Shown piece after piece: positions 1-8,845 of a stretch of 64,000 nt of DNA (position 1 is its first letter; every line of letters starts with the position of its first letter). This stretch comes from an uncultured Bacteroidales bacterium (GTDB lineage Bacteria; Bacteroidota; Bacteroidia; Bacteroidales; UBA932): assembly GCA_900321655.1 (NCBI GenBank), contig ONWU01000003.1, forward strand, positions 62,001 to 126,000, written 5' to 3'. The translations under genes and the position numbers were made by a program. The notes beneath the pieces were generated by a model, which was not told the DNA's origin, ran no database searches, and saw only the letters and a program-made list of their open reading frames with translations.

Positions 1-50
1 AGCTGCGTAAGCTGGCCCGCAAGCTGATGGCCGAAGAGCAGAATAAATAA
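1..50 (+). CDS. purE: C-terminal end of probable PurE (5-(carboxyamino)imidazole ribonucleotide mutase), partial
   Basis: The first 50 bases end an open frame (codons from base 3) reading LRKLARKLMAEEQNK and a TAA stop, one base before the ispG start. A basic, Lys/Glu-rich helix at the C-terminus fits PurE, and purE directly before ispG (gcpE) is a gene order I associate with Bacteroides. Only 15 residues are visible, so the identity rests on context, not on motifs. The tight spacing says it is co-transcribed with ispG. Confidence 0.4.
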   Translation, partial: LRKLARKLMAEEQNK

Positions 51-51
51 G

Positions 52-1305
52 ATGAAAAAAGTATTGGAAACCCGTACCGTCCGCGTAGGAGAAAACGTTC
101 TCATCGGCAGTGGCCATCCCATTGTGGTACAGACGATGTGCAACACCCATACATCCGACATAGATGCCACCGTGGCCCAGTGCAAGCTGCTGGCCGCCGC
201 CGGCTCCCAGCTCATCCGCATCACCGTGCCCGCCATGGCCGATGTAAAGCATCTGGAAGAAATTAAAAACCGACTGAGGGCGGAAGGGATTCAGACTCCG
301 CTGGTGGCCGATATCCATTTCTCCTCCGAGATTGCGATGGCCGTTGTACCGGTGGTGGAAAAGATCCGTATCAACCCCGGTAACTTCCACCCGGACCATC
401 AGAAAGCCCGTGCCCTCTTCGGAGAGTTCCTGCAGCTTTGCAAGCAGTATAACCGGGCCATCCGCATCGGCCTCAATCACGGATCGCTGGGCAAGTATAT
501 TGTTGAGAAATACGGTAATACGCCAGAAGCGATGGCCCTGGCGGCTATGGAATGGGTTCAGATGTGCATGGACGCCCAGTTCTATAATGTGGTGGTGTCC
601 CTGAAGGCATCCAATACCGTTGTAATGGTGCAGGCATACCGCAACCTGGCTCGCATGATGCAGGAAAATGGCGTGGTGTTCCCCCTGCACGTGGGCGTGA
701 CGGAAGCCGGTAACGGAGACAGCGGCCGCATCAAGAGTTGTGTAGCCATCTCCACGCTGCTGGAAGAAGGCATCGGCAATACCATCCGGGTATCGCTGAC
801 GGAGCCTCCGCAGAACGAACTTCCGGTGGCACAGTACCTGGCCCACCGCTACTCAGAGGCCCCTGCGCCGGTGCTGGGAGAACGCGAAGAAACCATCCTC
901 CAAGCCGCCTGTGACTACGGCGCTCCCCTTCTGAACCACGAGGTGGACGATATTCCCCTTTCCGACGAATACCTCAAGGACGAACTCCTGCAGGCCTGCC
1001 GTCGCAAGTTCTACAAGCCGGAATACATTGCCTGCCCCGGTTGCGGCCGCACGCTGTATAACCTGGAAGAGACCTTCAACCGCGTCAAGGAAGCCACTGC
1101 CGGCTTCAAGGATGTGGTAATTGCCGTCATGGGCTGCATCGTGAACGGGCCCGGAGAAATGGCCGATGCAGATTACGGTTACGTGGGCGAAGGCTTTGGC
1201 AAGGTAACCCTCTACCGGAAAAAAGAACCCGTCCTCCGGCATATACCCGAGGACGAGGCGGTAGAACGTTTGGTCGAATTAATCAGGAATGATCAGGTAA
1301 AATAG
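52..1305 (+). CDS. ispG: 4-hydroxy-3-methylbut-2-en-1-yl diphosphate synthase IspG (compact form)
   Basis: IspG reductively converts methylerythritol cyclodiphosphate to HMBPP, the penultimate step of the MEP isoprenoid pathway in the cytosol. The N-terminal TIM barrel (about residues 1-265) carries GSGHPIVVQTM, INPGN and SLKASNT. The C-terminal iron-sulfur domain shows CPGC (C328, C331), C362 and E369 within GCIVNGPGE, which supply the 4Fe-4S ligands. At 417 residues it is much shorter than the roughly 600-residue three-domain IspG usual in Bacteroidetes, although both ends resemble that type. Only about 55 residues separate barrel and Fe-S domain where an insert domain would normally sit. 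It is one base from the preceding gene, so it belongs to that operon. Its 3' end overlaps the convergent psd by 23 bp. Confidence 0.95.
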   Translation: MKKVLETRTVRVGENVLIGSGHPIVVQTMCNTHTSDIDATVAQCKLLAAAGSQLIRITVPAMADVKHLEEIKNRLRAEGIQTPLVADIHFSSEIAMAVVPVVEKIRINPGNFHPDHQKARALFGEFLQLCKQYNRAIRIGLNHGSLGKYIVEKYGNTPEAMALAAMEWVQMCMDAQFYNVVVSLKASNTVVMVQAYRNLARMMQENGVVFPLHVGVTEAGNGDSGRIKSCVAISTLLEEGIGNTIRVSLTEPPQNELPVAQYLAHRYSEAPAPVLGEREETILQAACDYGAPLLNHEVDDIPLSDEYLKDELLQACRRKFYKPEYIACPGCGRTLYNLEETFNRVKEATAGFKDVVIAVMGCIVNGPGEMADADYGYVGEGFGKVTLYRKKEPVLRHIPEDEAVERLVELIRNDQVK

Positions 1306-1960
1306 CGAGTACGCTTTCTACCGCCCGGACTTTATCTCCGACCTTAACTTTGACATCGGCTTCCAGCGGAACGAACAGGTCTATGCGGGAGCCGAATTTG
1401 ATTACTCCGCACTGCTCTCCGCGGTATTCCATATGATCGGGCGTGGAGTAGCAGACGATGCGGCGGGCGAAGGTGCCGGCAATCTGCTTGAAGAACACCT
1501 CTCCGTACTCATTCTTGAGGCAGGAAGAGGAATGCTCATTCAGCTCGGAAGATTTGGGATGGAAGGCCAGGAGGTATTTGCCGGGATGATACTTATAATA
1601 GGTAACCTCACCGGAAATGGGCCAGAAGTTGCAGTGGACATCGAAAAAGTCCATATACACGGAAATCTGGATGCAGTCCCGTTTCAGGTATTCCTTCTCG
1701 TATACCTTGTCTACAATAACTACTTTTCCGTCTGCTACGGAGGTGACCAGGTTTTTCTGGTCCGGAGAAGGGATTACGCGGTCCGGTACGCGGAAAAACC
1801 AGGTGATGAACACCATGAAGATAATCATGAAGGCGCATAGCGGAGCACTTATCCAGACAATGGGAATATACCGCGCCGTGAGGAAAATGAGAACGGCGCA
1901 GATGCACCAGGAGGTTAAGATGGTTCCGTAGGAGTCCTTGTCTATTTTAGTCCATTTCAT
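1283..1960 (-). CDS. psd: phosphatidylserine decarboxylase proenzyme (short form)
   Basis: This enzyme decarboxylates phosphatidylserine to phosphatidylethanolamine at the inner membrane. The 225-residue length and the C-terminal KFGSR motif match the short Psd family, which self-cleaves between Gly and Ser (G190/S191 here) to create the pyruvoyl group on the alpha chain. Two hydrophobic segments near residues 12-55 anchor it. It starts 3 bases after the cdsA stop and ends the rsfS-ftsH-cdsA-psd operon, placing two successive phospholipid steps together. The last bases overlap the convergent ispG end. Confidence 0.93.
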   Translation of the reverse strand: MKWTKIDKDSYGTILTSWCICAVLIFLTARYIPIVWISAPLCAFMIIFMVFITWFFRVPDRVIPSPDQKNLVTSVADGKVVIVDKVYEKEYLKRDCIQISVYMDFFDVHCNFWPISGEVTYYKYHPGKYLLAFHPKSSELNEHSSSCLKNEYGEVFFKQIAGTFARRIVCYSTPDHMEYRGEQCGVIKFGSRIDLFVPLEADVKVKVGDKVRAVESVLAILPDHS

Positions 1961-1963
1961 ATA

Positions 1964-2800
1964 CTAAACCAGGTTAAAGACGAGAAGATAGATATAGCCG
2001 GTAGGAATGGCGAACAGGGCGCTGTCAAAGCGGTCCATGAGGCCGCCGTGCCCCGGGATGATATTGCCGGAATCCTTGATGCCGGCAGAACGTTTCCAGA
2101 GGGATTCGAAGAGGTCTCCGAATACGCCGGTCACGTGCATGAGGGCGGCCATCGCCAGGCAGTGGACCATAGGGAAACTCACCAGTCCCGTCCAGCTGAG
2201 GATAGCACCGGCGAGAATGGAGGTGAGCAGACCGCCGATGTATCCGGCCCAGGATTTTTTGGGAGAAATGGCAGGGCACAACTTGGCGGGCCAGATCTTC
2301 TGCCCCAGCAGCATACCGAAGCAGTAAGCTCCCACGTCCGAGGCCCAGATGATGCAGAAGAAAGCTAACATGAGAAGGCCGCTGAACTCCCCGTTCCGGT
2401 ATACTACGGCATTGGAAAGGGCCAGCGGAAGGCCGATATACAGAAGACCTGCGTAGATGTACCCGGTCTTAAGGAAATCACTGTTCTCCTTGTAAAGGAA
2501 AATGGATTCCACCATCAGGAGGAAGAGGATCAAAAAGCCCAGGGAAACCAGCGATGCCAGCTTGAAATCCCCCACGAAATAACTATTGGCAGCCAGGAAG
2601 AAGATAACCCCCATAACGATGGCGCTTCTCTGGGACTGCTGGTACACCATTCCCATAGTCATACGGTAAAATTCTTTGAGCATCACCAGGGTGATGAAAG
2701 CAAAGAGGATTTCAAACAGGATTTCATTAAAAAGGAGTCCTCCCAGCATCACTGCCAGGAAGAGGACTCCGAATATGCTGCGTTTGACAGTACTATTCAT
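1964..2800 (-). CDS. cdsA: phosphatidate cytidylyltransferase (CDP-diglyceride synthase)
   Basis: CdsA makes CDP-diacylglycerol from phosphatidate and CTP, the branch point for phospholipids. The 278-residue protein is almost entirely membrane helices and ends with the family signature: SPKKSWAG, then KDSGNIIPGHGG and MDRFDS, which bind the metal and nucleotide. I chose the ATG at 2800 because its first 8 bases overlap the ftsH stop region (ATGAATAG), a normal translational-coupling arrangement. A longer upstream reading would run 31 residues into ftsH and adds no membrane domain. psd follows after 3 bases. Confidence 0.93.
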   Translation of the reverse strand: MNSTVKRSIFGVLFLAVMLGGLLFNEILFEILFAFITLVMLKEFYRMTMGMVYQQSQRSAIVMGVIFFLAANSYFVGDFKLASLVSLGFLILFLLMVESIFLYKENSDFLKTGYIYAGLLYIGLPLALSNAVVYRNGEFSGLLMLAFFCIIWASDVGAYCFGMLLGQKIWPAKLCPAISPKKSWAGYIGGLLTSILAGAILSWTGLVSFPMVHCLAMAALMHVTGVFGDLFESLWKRSAGIKDSGNIIPGHGGLMDRFDSALFAIPTGYIYLLVFNLV

Positions 2801-4673
2801 TGAACTGGTCCTCTGCTGCGGGTTTAACCTTAGGCCCGAGAACCTTTTCAATATCTTCTGCAAAGATAACTTCTTTTTCCAAAAGAAGGGCACCCAGGTG
2901 CATGAATTCTTCCTTGTGGTCCAGGATAATCTTTAGGGTGCGGCTGTGTACCTGATCAACCACAGCCTTAACTTCCTGGTCCATCAGTTCGGCCGTTTTC
3001 TCCGAATAGGGCTTCACCAGGTTGTATCCCCGGGCGCCGGAGGAATCATAGAAACTGAGGGATCCCACCTTCTCACTCATACCATAGTACTGAACCATGG
3101 AGTACGCCATTCCGGTCATCCTTTCCAGGTCGTTCAAGGCACCGGTGGAAGGTTCTCCGTTGAGCACTTCCTCTGCCACACGGCCGCCCAGCAGCATGCA
3201 CATCTGGTCCATCATGACGCTCTTGGACCAGTTTTTAGGATCTGCGTACGGGAGCAGCCAGCCCACCAGGGCGTGACCGGCCTCATGATAGGCGGTGGTG
3301 CGCTTTTCGGCAGGAGTCATAATTGTGTTGGACTTTCTTTCCAGACCTCCGATGATGCGGTCTACGGCGTCCAGGAAGTCCTGCTGCATTACTTTATCGT
3401 GGTTGCGGCGGGCGGCGGTGAGGGCTGCCTCGTTGCACACATTGGCAATATCCGCTCCGGAGAAACCGGGCGTATGCTTGGCCATGAATTCCACGTTGAA
3501 ATCATCTCCCAGCTTGATGTCCCTCAGGTGTACCTTGAAGATTTCTTCGCGTTCCTTGAGTTCCGGAAGCTCTACGTGGATCTGGCGGTCGAAACGACCG
3601 GCACGCATCAGGGCCTGGTCCAGGATGTCTGCCCTGTTGGTGGCGGCCAGCACGATGACACCGCTATTGGTGCCGAAGCCGTCCATTTCTGTAAGGAGCT
3701 GATTCAGCGTGTTTTCACGCTCGTCATTGGAAGAAAAACCTCCGTTCTTGGCTCGGGCGCGGCCCACGGCATCAATCTCGTCGATAAATACGATGCAAGG
3801 GGCTTTCTCCTTGGCCTGGCGGAAGAGGTCACGGACACGGGAGGCACCCACGCCCACAAACATTTCCACGAAATCAGAGCCGGAGATGGAGAAGAAAGGC
3901 ACGTTGGCTTCCCCTGCCACGGCTTTCGCGAGGAGGGTTTTACCGGTTCCGGGAGGACCTACCAGGAGGGCTCCCTTGGGGATTTTACCACCCAAAGACG
4001 TATATTTCTGGGGATTCTTGAGGAAATCCACAATTTCCATCACTTCCTCTTTGGCGCCGTACAGGCCGGCCACATCCTTGAAAGTGACCTTCACCTCTCC
4101 CTTTTCGGCCTCACGGGCGGTGGACTTGCCGGTGTTGAAGGGGTTGAAACCGCCTGCACCCGGGCCGCCGCCGGCTCCTCGGTTCATCCCGCGGAACATC
4201 CAGACCCAGAAGAGAATGAAAAGAAGCAGCGGGAAAGCCATCTGGAAGATGTCCATCCAGATATGCTCTTCATTGCGGATCACTACTTTGAAGCGGCTCT
4301 CCACAGGGAGGCCTTCATTAAGGGCGCCGAAGCTGGTTTCCGGGTCAAACTTGCTGGAAACCAGGAAGTAGAACTGCGGAGCCCGTTTGGGAACGGCTCC
4401 GGAGCGGAATTTATCCGTGTATTTGCCCAGCTTTTCCGGGCGCACCTTTACTTCACCCTTGTAATCATTGCGTACAAAAGTAATTTCGGCCACGTCCCCT
4501 TCCTGAATCATGCTTTGGACATCGGCCCATTCTATCTTTTCCGGTTCTGCGCTGCGCGTGCTGTTCATCAGCAGATAGCCTATTCCCACCAGCAGGAGGA
4601 AATACAGCCACGAAAGGTTGAAACGCACCTGGAATATCTTGCGACCACCGGGGTCTTTTTTCTGATTGGCCAT
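2793..4673 (-). CDS. ftsH: ATP-dependent zinc metalloprotease FtsH with a gap in the protease domain
   Basis: FtsH is the membrane-anchored AAA+ protease that degrades misfolded and regulatory membrane proteins. Visible parts: an N-terminal helix (about 15-35), a periplasmic region, a second helix near 140, Walker A GPPGTGKT (K245), [10 protein letters not shown], the second region of homology, and HEAGH (H463, E464, H467). The third zinc-ligand region ALNDLERMT is present. Oddity: directly after WLLPYADP (P479) the sequence jumps to [13 protein letters not shown]. Other FtsH proteins have roughly 20-25 further residues there (the VTIxPRG..ALG strand region). Total length is 626 residues. The frame is intact, so this is either a real in-frame deletion or an assembly artefact. 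It lies 2 bases after rsfS and overlaps cdsA by 8. Confidence 0.93.
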   Translation of the reverse strand: MANQKKDPGGRKIFQVRFNLSWLYFLLLVGIGYLLMNSTRSAEPEKIEWADVQSMIQEGDVAEITFVRNDYKGEVKVRPEKLGKYTDKFRSGAVPKRAPQFYFLVSSKFDPETSFGALNEGLPVESRFKVVIRNEEHIWMDIFQMAFPLLLFILFWVWMFRGMNRGAGGGPGAGGFNPFNTGKSTAREAEKGEVKVTFKDVAGLYGAKEEVMEIVDFLKNPQKYTSLGGKIPKGALLVGPPGTGKTLLAKAVAGEANVPFFSISGSDFVEMFVGVGASRVRDLFRQAKEKAPCIVFIDEIDAVGRARAKNGGFSSNDERENTLNQLLTEMDGFGTNSGVIVLAATNRADILDQALMRAGRFDRQIHVELPELKEREEIFKVHLRDIKLGDDFNVEFMAKHTPGFSGADIANVCNEAALTAARRNHDKVMQQDFLDAVDRIIGGLERKSNTIMTPAEKRTTAYHEAGHALVGWLLPYADPKNWSKSVMMDQMCMLLGGRVAEEVLNGEPSTGALNDLERMTGMAYSMVQYYGMSEKVGSLSFYDSSGARGYNLVKPYSEKTAELMDQEVKAVVDQVHSRTLKIILDHKEEFMHLGALLLEKEVIFAEDIEKVLGPKVKPAAEDQFNE

Positions 4674-4675
4674 TC

Positions 4676-5053
4676 TTATTCTTTGCTAGTCTTTTTGGCA
4701 GGGGCCTTGCGCTCCTTGTATTCTTTTCTGGGAACATCGGCCCAGAGGTCTTCCAGCCGATAGAAATCCCTGTATTCCTTGAGGAAGATGTGCACCACGA
4801 TGTTTCCGTAGTCCTGGATGATCCAGAAATTGTTGCCTTCTCCCTGGCTGCGGTAGAGGGTGTGACCCTCTTCCTTCATCTTTTCTGCGATATTGTCTGC
4901 GATGGCTCCCACCTGGGTGGTATTGGAACCGTCGCACACCACGAAGAAATCCGTGATGGCGCCGTCCATGGCCCTCAGGTCCAGGGAAACCACATTCTCT
5001 CCTTTTTTGTCAATGATGGCATCGGCCAGCAGCCGAAGATCGTGAGTTATCAT
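4676..5053 (-). CDS. rsfS: ribosomal silencing factor RsfS
   Basis: RsfS (DUF143/Iojap family) binds L14 of the large ribosomal subunit and blocks subunit joining under starvation. The 125 residues contain the family hallmarks: DLRAMDGAITDFFVVCDGSN, then EGHTLYRSQGEGNNFWIIQDYGNIVVHIF, with a Lys-rich tail. It is the first gene of the minus-strand operon leading into ftsH after 2 bases, a conserved Bacteroidales order. A TATATTTG -7 promoter element lies about 25 bases upstream. Confidence 0.93.
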   Translation of the reverse strand: MITHDLRLLADAIIDKKGENVVSLDLRAMDGAITDFFVVCDGSNTTQVGAIADNIAEKMKEEGHTLYRSQGEGNNFWIIQDYGNIVVHIFLKEYRDFYRLEDLWADVPRKEYKERKAPAKKTSKE

Positions 5054-5076
5054 GTATTGTCTTGGTTTAATTTACA

Positions 5077-5084
5077 CAAATATA
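5077..5084 (-). promoter_or_regulatory. -7 promoter element for rsfS-ftsH-cdsA-psd
   Basis: On the minus strand the bases read TATATTTG, matching the Bacteroidetes -7 consensus TAnnTTTG, about 24 bases before the rsfS start. A weak -33 candidate (TTGG at 5104-5107) sits 19 bp upstream, inside the rpe terminator. Confidence 0.5.
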
Positions 5085-5093
5085 AACAAAAAT

Positions 5094-5120
5094 AAAGCCA
5101 TTGCCAAGAGCAACGGCTTT
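5094..5120 (-). terminator. rho-independent terminator after rpe
   Basis: An inverted repeat AAAGCC-A-TTGC / GCAA-C-GGCTTT with a 5-base loop, followed on the minus strand by a T-rich run (positions 5093 down to about 5080). It lies between rpe and rsfS, so it separates the two minus-strand operons. Confidence 0.75.
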
Positions 5121-5141
5121 TATGACAAAATGGCAGGAGAA

Positions 5142-5792
5142 TCAGGCGTTTCTGAGGGCTTTTATGGTTTCCTGCGGGTTCTCGGACTTGAAGACGGCAC
5201 TGCCGGCCACCAGCATTTGGACGCCTGCGCGGATAACTTCTGCCGCATTAGCCGGGCCGATGCCGCCGTCCATCTCGATGGGAACGTCCCGGCGCCCCAG
5301 GCTGTCCAGCTTTTCCCGGACGGTGCGGGCCCTCTCCAGGGATTCGGGAATGAACTTCTGGCCGCCGAAACCGGCAAAAACGCTCATAATCAGCACGTAA
5401 TCTACTTTATGTAGCAGCGGGAATATGGCCTGGACCGGACAGTCCGGATTGATGACGATGCCGGCTTTCACGCCCAGGGCCTGGATCTTCTCAATGATTT
5501 CTTCCGCATTCTCCCGGGCCGCCTCATAATGGAAACTGATGTAGGAAGCCCCGCCTTTGGCAAAACGCTCCACGTAGTTTTCCGGATGCACGATCATAAG
5601 ATGTACATCCATCGGTTTGCGGGCCTTTTTGGCGATGGCTTCCACTACGGGAAAGCCGAAGGAAATATTGGGCACGAATACGCCGTCCATAATATCCAGG
5701 TGGAAGATATCGGCATATTCATTTACTATTTCCACATCCTTTTCCAGGTGCAGAAAATCCGCCGCCAGTATGGAAGGAGCAACCTGAATCAT
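5142..5792 (-). CDS. rpe: ribulose-phosphate 3-epimerase
   Basis: Interconverts ribulose-5-phosphate and xylulose-5-phosphate in the pentose phosphate pathway. The 216-residue TIM barrel shows the expected motifs: VAPSILAADF, HLDIMDGVFVPN, MDVHLMI and EMDGGI, with catalytic aspartates and metal-binding histidines in place. The phosphate-side loop reads SVFAGFGGQ where most family members have SVNPGFGGQ, a local change I cannot interpret. It starts one base after the pepD stop, so the two are co-transcribed, and ends at a clear terminator. Confidence 0.95.
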   Translation of the reverse strand: MIQVAPSILAADFLHLEKDVEIVNEYADIFHLDIMDGVFVPNISFGFPVVEAIAKKARKPMDVHLMIVHPENYVERFAKGGASYISFHYEAARENAEEIIEKIQALGVKAGIVINPDCPVQAIFPLLHKVDYVLIMSVFAGFGGQKFIPESLERARTVREKLDSLGRRDVPIEMDGGIGPANAAEVIRAGVQMLVAGSAVFKSENPQETIKALRNA

Positions 5793-5793
5793 C

Positions 5794-7221
5794 CTACTCG
5801 AAATTAAGGACTACCTCGTTGAGATGGGCCACGAATTTATCCAGCGAGGCCAGCTCCAGTTTTTCTCCGGGGGCGTGGACGCCGCGGAGGGTGGGGCCGA
5901 AGGAAATCATATCCAGATGAGGGAACTTCTCCAGGAACAGGCCGCATTCCAGGCCGGCGTGGATGGCTTTCACCTCGGGCTCCTTGTCGAAGAGTTTCTT
6001 ATAGGCGGCCACGCTCTTTTCCAGGATATGGGATTTGAGGTTGGGTTTCCAGCCGGGATATTCTCCGTGGTGCTCTGCATCGAAAGAGCCCAGGAAGAAA
6101 GCGGCTTCCACCTTTTCGGCCATTGCGTGCAGTTCGGAAACCACCGAGCTGCGCTGGCTGGTAATGACGGTGAGCACATTGTCCTTGATATGGACGGCAG
6201 CCAGGTTGGTGGAAGTTTCTACCAGGCCGGGAATATCGGCCGACATCCTTTCCACTCCGTGCGGACAGGCCAGCAGGGTGGCGATGATATTGGCGGCCTC
6301 CCCTTCCTCGATGGGTTTTTCACTGCAGGAGCATTCCTCACAGGCGGCATGGACGGCCGGGTCTGAGGTGGCATATTCGGCTGACAGGATATCGCTGAAG
6401 GCCTTGACATCGGCTTGCATCTCTTCGGCCTCGTCCGCAGGGACGGCGATGATGGCATAGGCTTCCCGGCAGATGGCGTTGGGCTTGTTGCCGCCTTCCA
6501 GGGTGATGAGCTGGAAATCGTACTGGAGTTCCGTGAACAGGAAGCGCACCAGTTCCCTTACGGCGTTGCAGCGGCCTTTGTTGATGTCGTCTCCGCTGTG
6601 GCCTCCCTGGCCGCCGAGGACGCTCACCTTCAAAGTTTTATATCCCTTTTTGAGCGCTTCCCGATGGAATTCGAAGGTGGCGGTTGTATCTATACCTCCG
6701 GCGCAGCCCACGAACAACTGGCCTTCGTCTTCCGAATCCAGGTTGATAAGGGTGCTTCCCTCAAAGAAGCCGGGTTCCAGGGCAAAGGCGCCGTCCATTC
6801 CGGTTTCTTCGGAGATGGTGAACAGGCACTCCAGTTTGCCCATCGGCAGCTTACTGTCCAAAAGGGCCAGGCAGGCGGCTATTCCAATTCCGTCATCGGC
6901 TCCCAGGGTGGTGTTTTTGGCCACCATCCAGCCATCTTCTATCTCGTAGGGAATGGGCTGGGTGAGGAAATCGAACTCGAAGCCGGCCTTTTTCTCACAC
7001 ACCATGTCCTGATGGGCCTGAAGGACCAGCGTAGGTACGTTCTCCTTGCCTTTGGAGGCGGGCTTGGTGATGACTACATTGCCGGTTTTATCCGTTTTGC
7101 AGGCAAGTCCGTGGTCTTCGGCGAACTTCTGGAGATACTCGGTGATGGGGCCTTCGTGGCCGGATTCGCGGGGAACGCGGGTGATTTCCTGAAAATACTT
7201 GAGAACAGTTGCGGAGTCCAT
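5794..7221 (-). CDS. pepD: aminoacyl-histidine dipeptidase (cytosol nonspecific dipeptidase)
   Basis: A 475-residue M20-family metallopeptidase that cleaves a broad range of dipeptides in the cytoplasm. Metal-ligand motifs are visible in order: LQAHQDMVCEK (His and Asp), LGADDGIGIA (bridging Asp), ISEETGMDGA (catalytic Glu and metal Glu), INLDSEDEG, and a C-terminal HAGLECGLF with the last His. The lid domain carries the Cys-rich ECSCSE segment. It is followed by rpe after 1 base. A CAAATATA element 24 bases upstream (minus-strand TATATTTG) is a likely -7 promoter. Confidence 0.93.
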   Translation of the reverse strand: MDSATVLKYFQEITRVPRESGHEGPITEYLQKFAEDHGLACKTDKTGNVVITKPASKGKENVPTLVLQAHQDMVCEKKAGFEFDFLTQPIPYEIEDGWMVAKNTTLGADDGIGIAACLALLDSKLPMGKLECLFTISEETGMDGAFALEPGFFEGSTLINLDSEDEGQLFVGCAGGIDTTATFEFHREALKKGYKTLKVSVLGGQGGHSGDDINKGRCNAVRELVRFLFTELQYDFQLITLEGGNKPNAICREAYAIIAVPADEAEEMQADVKAFSDILSAEYATSDPAVHAACEECSCSEKPIEEGEAANIIATLLACPHGVERMSADIPGLVETSTNLAAVHIKDNVLTVITSQRSSVVSELHAMAEKVEAAFFLGSFDAEHHGEYPGWKPNLKSHILEKSVAAYKKLFDKEPEVKAIHAGLECGLFLEKFPHLDMISFGPTLRGVHAPGEKLELASLDKFVAHLNEVVLNFE

Positions 7222-7244
7222 AATTACAAACTAATTTAATCTCT

Positions 7245-7252
7245 CAAATATA
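7245..7252 (-). promoter_or_regulatory. -7 promoter element for pepD-rpe
   Basis: Minus-strand TATATTTG fits TAnnTTTG, 24 bases upstream of pepD. No good TTTG is visible at the -33 spacing. Confidence 0.45.
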
Positions 7253-7321
7253 CGAATTATAACGGGGATTTCCTATGAAATGTCGGCTATTCTGCGTAAA
7301 TTCGCATATTAAACTCTCGAA

Positions 7322-8845
7322 ATGAACTTCTTAACCTTACACCAAGCCGAGGATGTAGTATTCCACGGAAAACCGCTTACCCTGGATCCGGCCGCCATGG
7401 CGGAGGTAGAGCGTTGCTACAAGTTCCTTGAGCAATTCCACAAAGACAAAGTCATTTACGGTATCAACACCGGCTTTGGCCCCATGGCCCAGTGGCGCGT
7501 GGATGACCACCACCTGAAAGAACTCCAATACAATATTATCCGCAGCCATTCCACCGGTGCCGGAAAGCCTCTCGGAGATGCTTCCGTACGGGCCGCCATG
7601 GTTGCCCGCGTAGGTACTTTCCTGCAGGGGAAATCGGGCATTCATCCGGAGGTGGTTCAGCTCCTGGTAGAATTCATCAACCGGGGCATCTGCCCTTTCA
7701 TCCCGCGTCACGGCAGCGTAGGCGCCAGCGGAGACCTGGTCCAACTGGCCCACATGGCCCTTACGCTCATCGGAGAGGGAGAAGTGCATTACAAAGGGGA
7801 GTGGCGCCCTTCGGCCCAGGTCATGGCCGAATGCGGCCTCAAGCCCATGCAGATTCACATCCGCGAGGGACTTTCGGCCGTCAATGGCACGTCCGTGATG
7901 ACCGGCGTTTCCCTGGTGAACCAGTTCCAGGCCCGCATCCTGCTGGACTGGGCCACCCTGGCCGCCGTCTGGATGAACGAGATTGCCGGCTCCTATGACG
8001 ACTTCATGGCCGAGCCTCTGAACGAGTGCCGCCGCCAGAAAGGCCAGCAGGTCATTGCCCGTCGCCTGCGGGAAATCGCAGCTTCATCGGCCTGTTTCTC
8101 CAAGCGGGAGATAGACCTCTATTCCGGAGAGAACAGAGAAACGGTCTTTGAGAAGAAGGTGCAGGCCTACTATTCCCTTCGCTGCACCCCGCAGATCCTG
8201 GGTCCCATCTACGACACGCTGGCCAATACAGCCGAGGTACTGGAGAACGAAATCAATTCGGCCTGCGACAATCCCATTGTGGATCCCGATACGCAGTACG
8301 TGTATCACGGAGGCAATTTCCACGGAGACTACGTCTCCCTGGAAGAGGATAAAGTAAAGATTGCGCTGGTCCGTCTTACCATGCTCACGGAGAGGCAGTT
8401 GAACTACCTGTTCCACGACCGTATTAACGGTATTCTCCCCCCGTTCCTGAACAAGGGAACCCTGGGGTTGAACTATGGAATGCAGGCCTGCCAGTTCACG
8501 GCCACCAGCACCACGGCGGAAAGCCAGACCCTGGCCATGCCCAACTACGTGCACAGCATCCCCAACAACAATGACAACCAGGATATCGTGTCCATGGGTA
8601 CCAACAGCGCCCTCCTCTGCCGCCAGGTGGTGGAGAATGCCTTCCAGGTAATGGCCATCCACTTCATTGCCCTGGCACAGGCGACAGACTGCCTGGGCAT
8701 TCTGGACAAGCTCTGCGACACGTCCAAGGCCGTTTACAGGCAGATTCGCGCCATCCAGCCGGAGATTCTGGAAGACACGCCGTTCTACAAGGAGATAGCG
8801 CGGGTCATCACTTACCTGAAACGGAATCCTTTACAGTTGAAATAA
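7322..8845 (+). CDS. aromatic amino-acid ammonia-lyase, tyrosine ammonia-lyase-like
   Basis: MIO-type lyase that removes ammonia from an aromatic amino acid. The prosthetic-group triad is A135-S136-G137 in GSVGASGDLVQLAHMAL; NTGFGPMAQ and IPNNNDNQDIVSMG are also present. From memory, the whole 507 residues track the Flavobacterium tyrosine ammonia-lyase (VIYG.NTGFGPMAQ, LQYN.IRSHS, YHGGNFHGDY, SLRC.PQILGP) better than HutH of histidine-utilisation operons. The pocket pair S75-H76 is shared by histidine lyases, so substrate is not proven. No hut genes and no aryl-polyene genes adjoin it; it stands alone between pepD and dnaA with a terminator at its stop codon. Confidence 0.85.
   Translation: MNFLTLHQAEDVVFHGKPLTLDPAAMAEVERCYKFLEQFHKDKVIYGINTGFGPMAQWRVDDHHLKELQYNIIRSHSTGAGKPLGDASVRAAMVARVGTFLQGKSGIHPEVVQLLVEFINRGICPFIPRHGSVGASGDLVQLAHMALTLIGEGEVHYKGEWRPSAQVMAECGLKPMQIHIREGLSAVNGTSVMTGVSLVNQFQARILLDWATLAAVWMNEIAGSYDDFMAEPLNECRRQKGQQVIARRLREIAASSACFSKREIDLYSGENRETVFEKKVQAYYSLRCTPQILGPIYDTLANTAEVLENEINSACDNPIVDPDTQYVYHGGNFHGDYVSLEEDKVKIALVRLTMLTERQLNYLFHDRINGILPPFLNKGTLGLNYGMQACQFTATSTTAESQTLAMPNYVHSIPNNNDNQDIVSMGTNSALLCRQVVENAFQVMAIHFIALAQATDCLGILDKLCDTSKAVYRQIRAIQPEILEDTPFYKEIARVITYLKRNPLQLK

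Noticed and set aside
2946..4763. 605-codon open frame antisense to ftsH
   Set aside because: It mirrors the GC-rich third positions of ftsH, has no start signals and no family features.
7322..8845. hutH of a histidine utilisation operon
   Set aside because: No hutU, hutI or ftcD gene adjoins and the sequence tracks tyrosine ammonia-lyases more closely, although substrate remains open.
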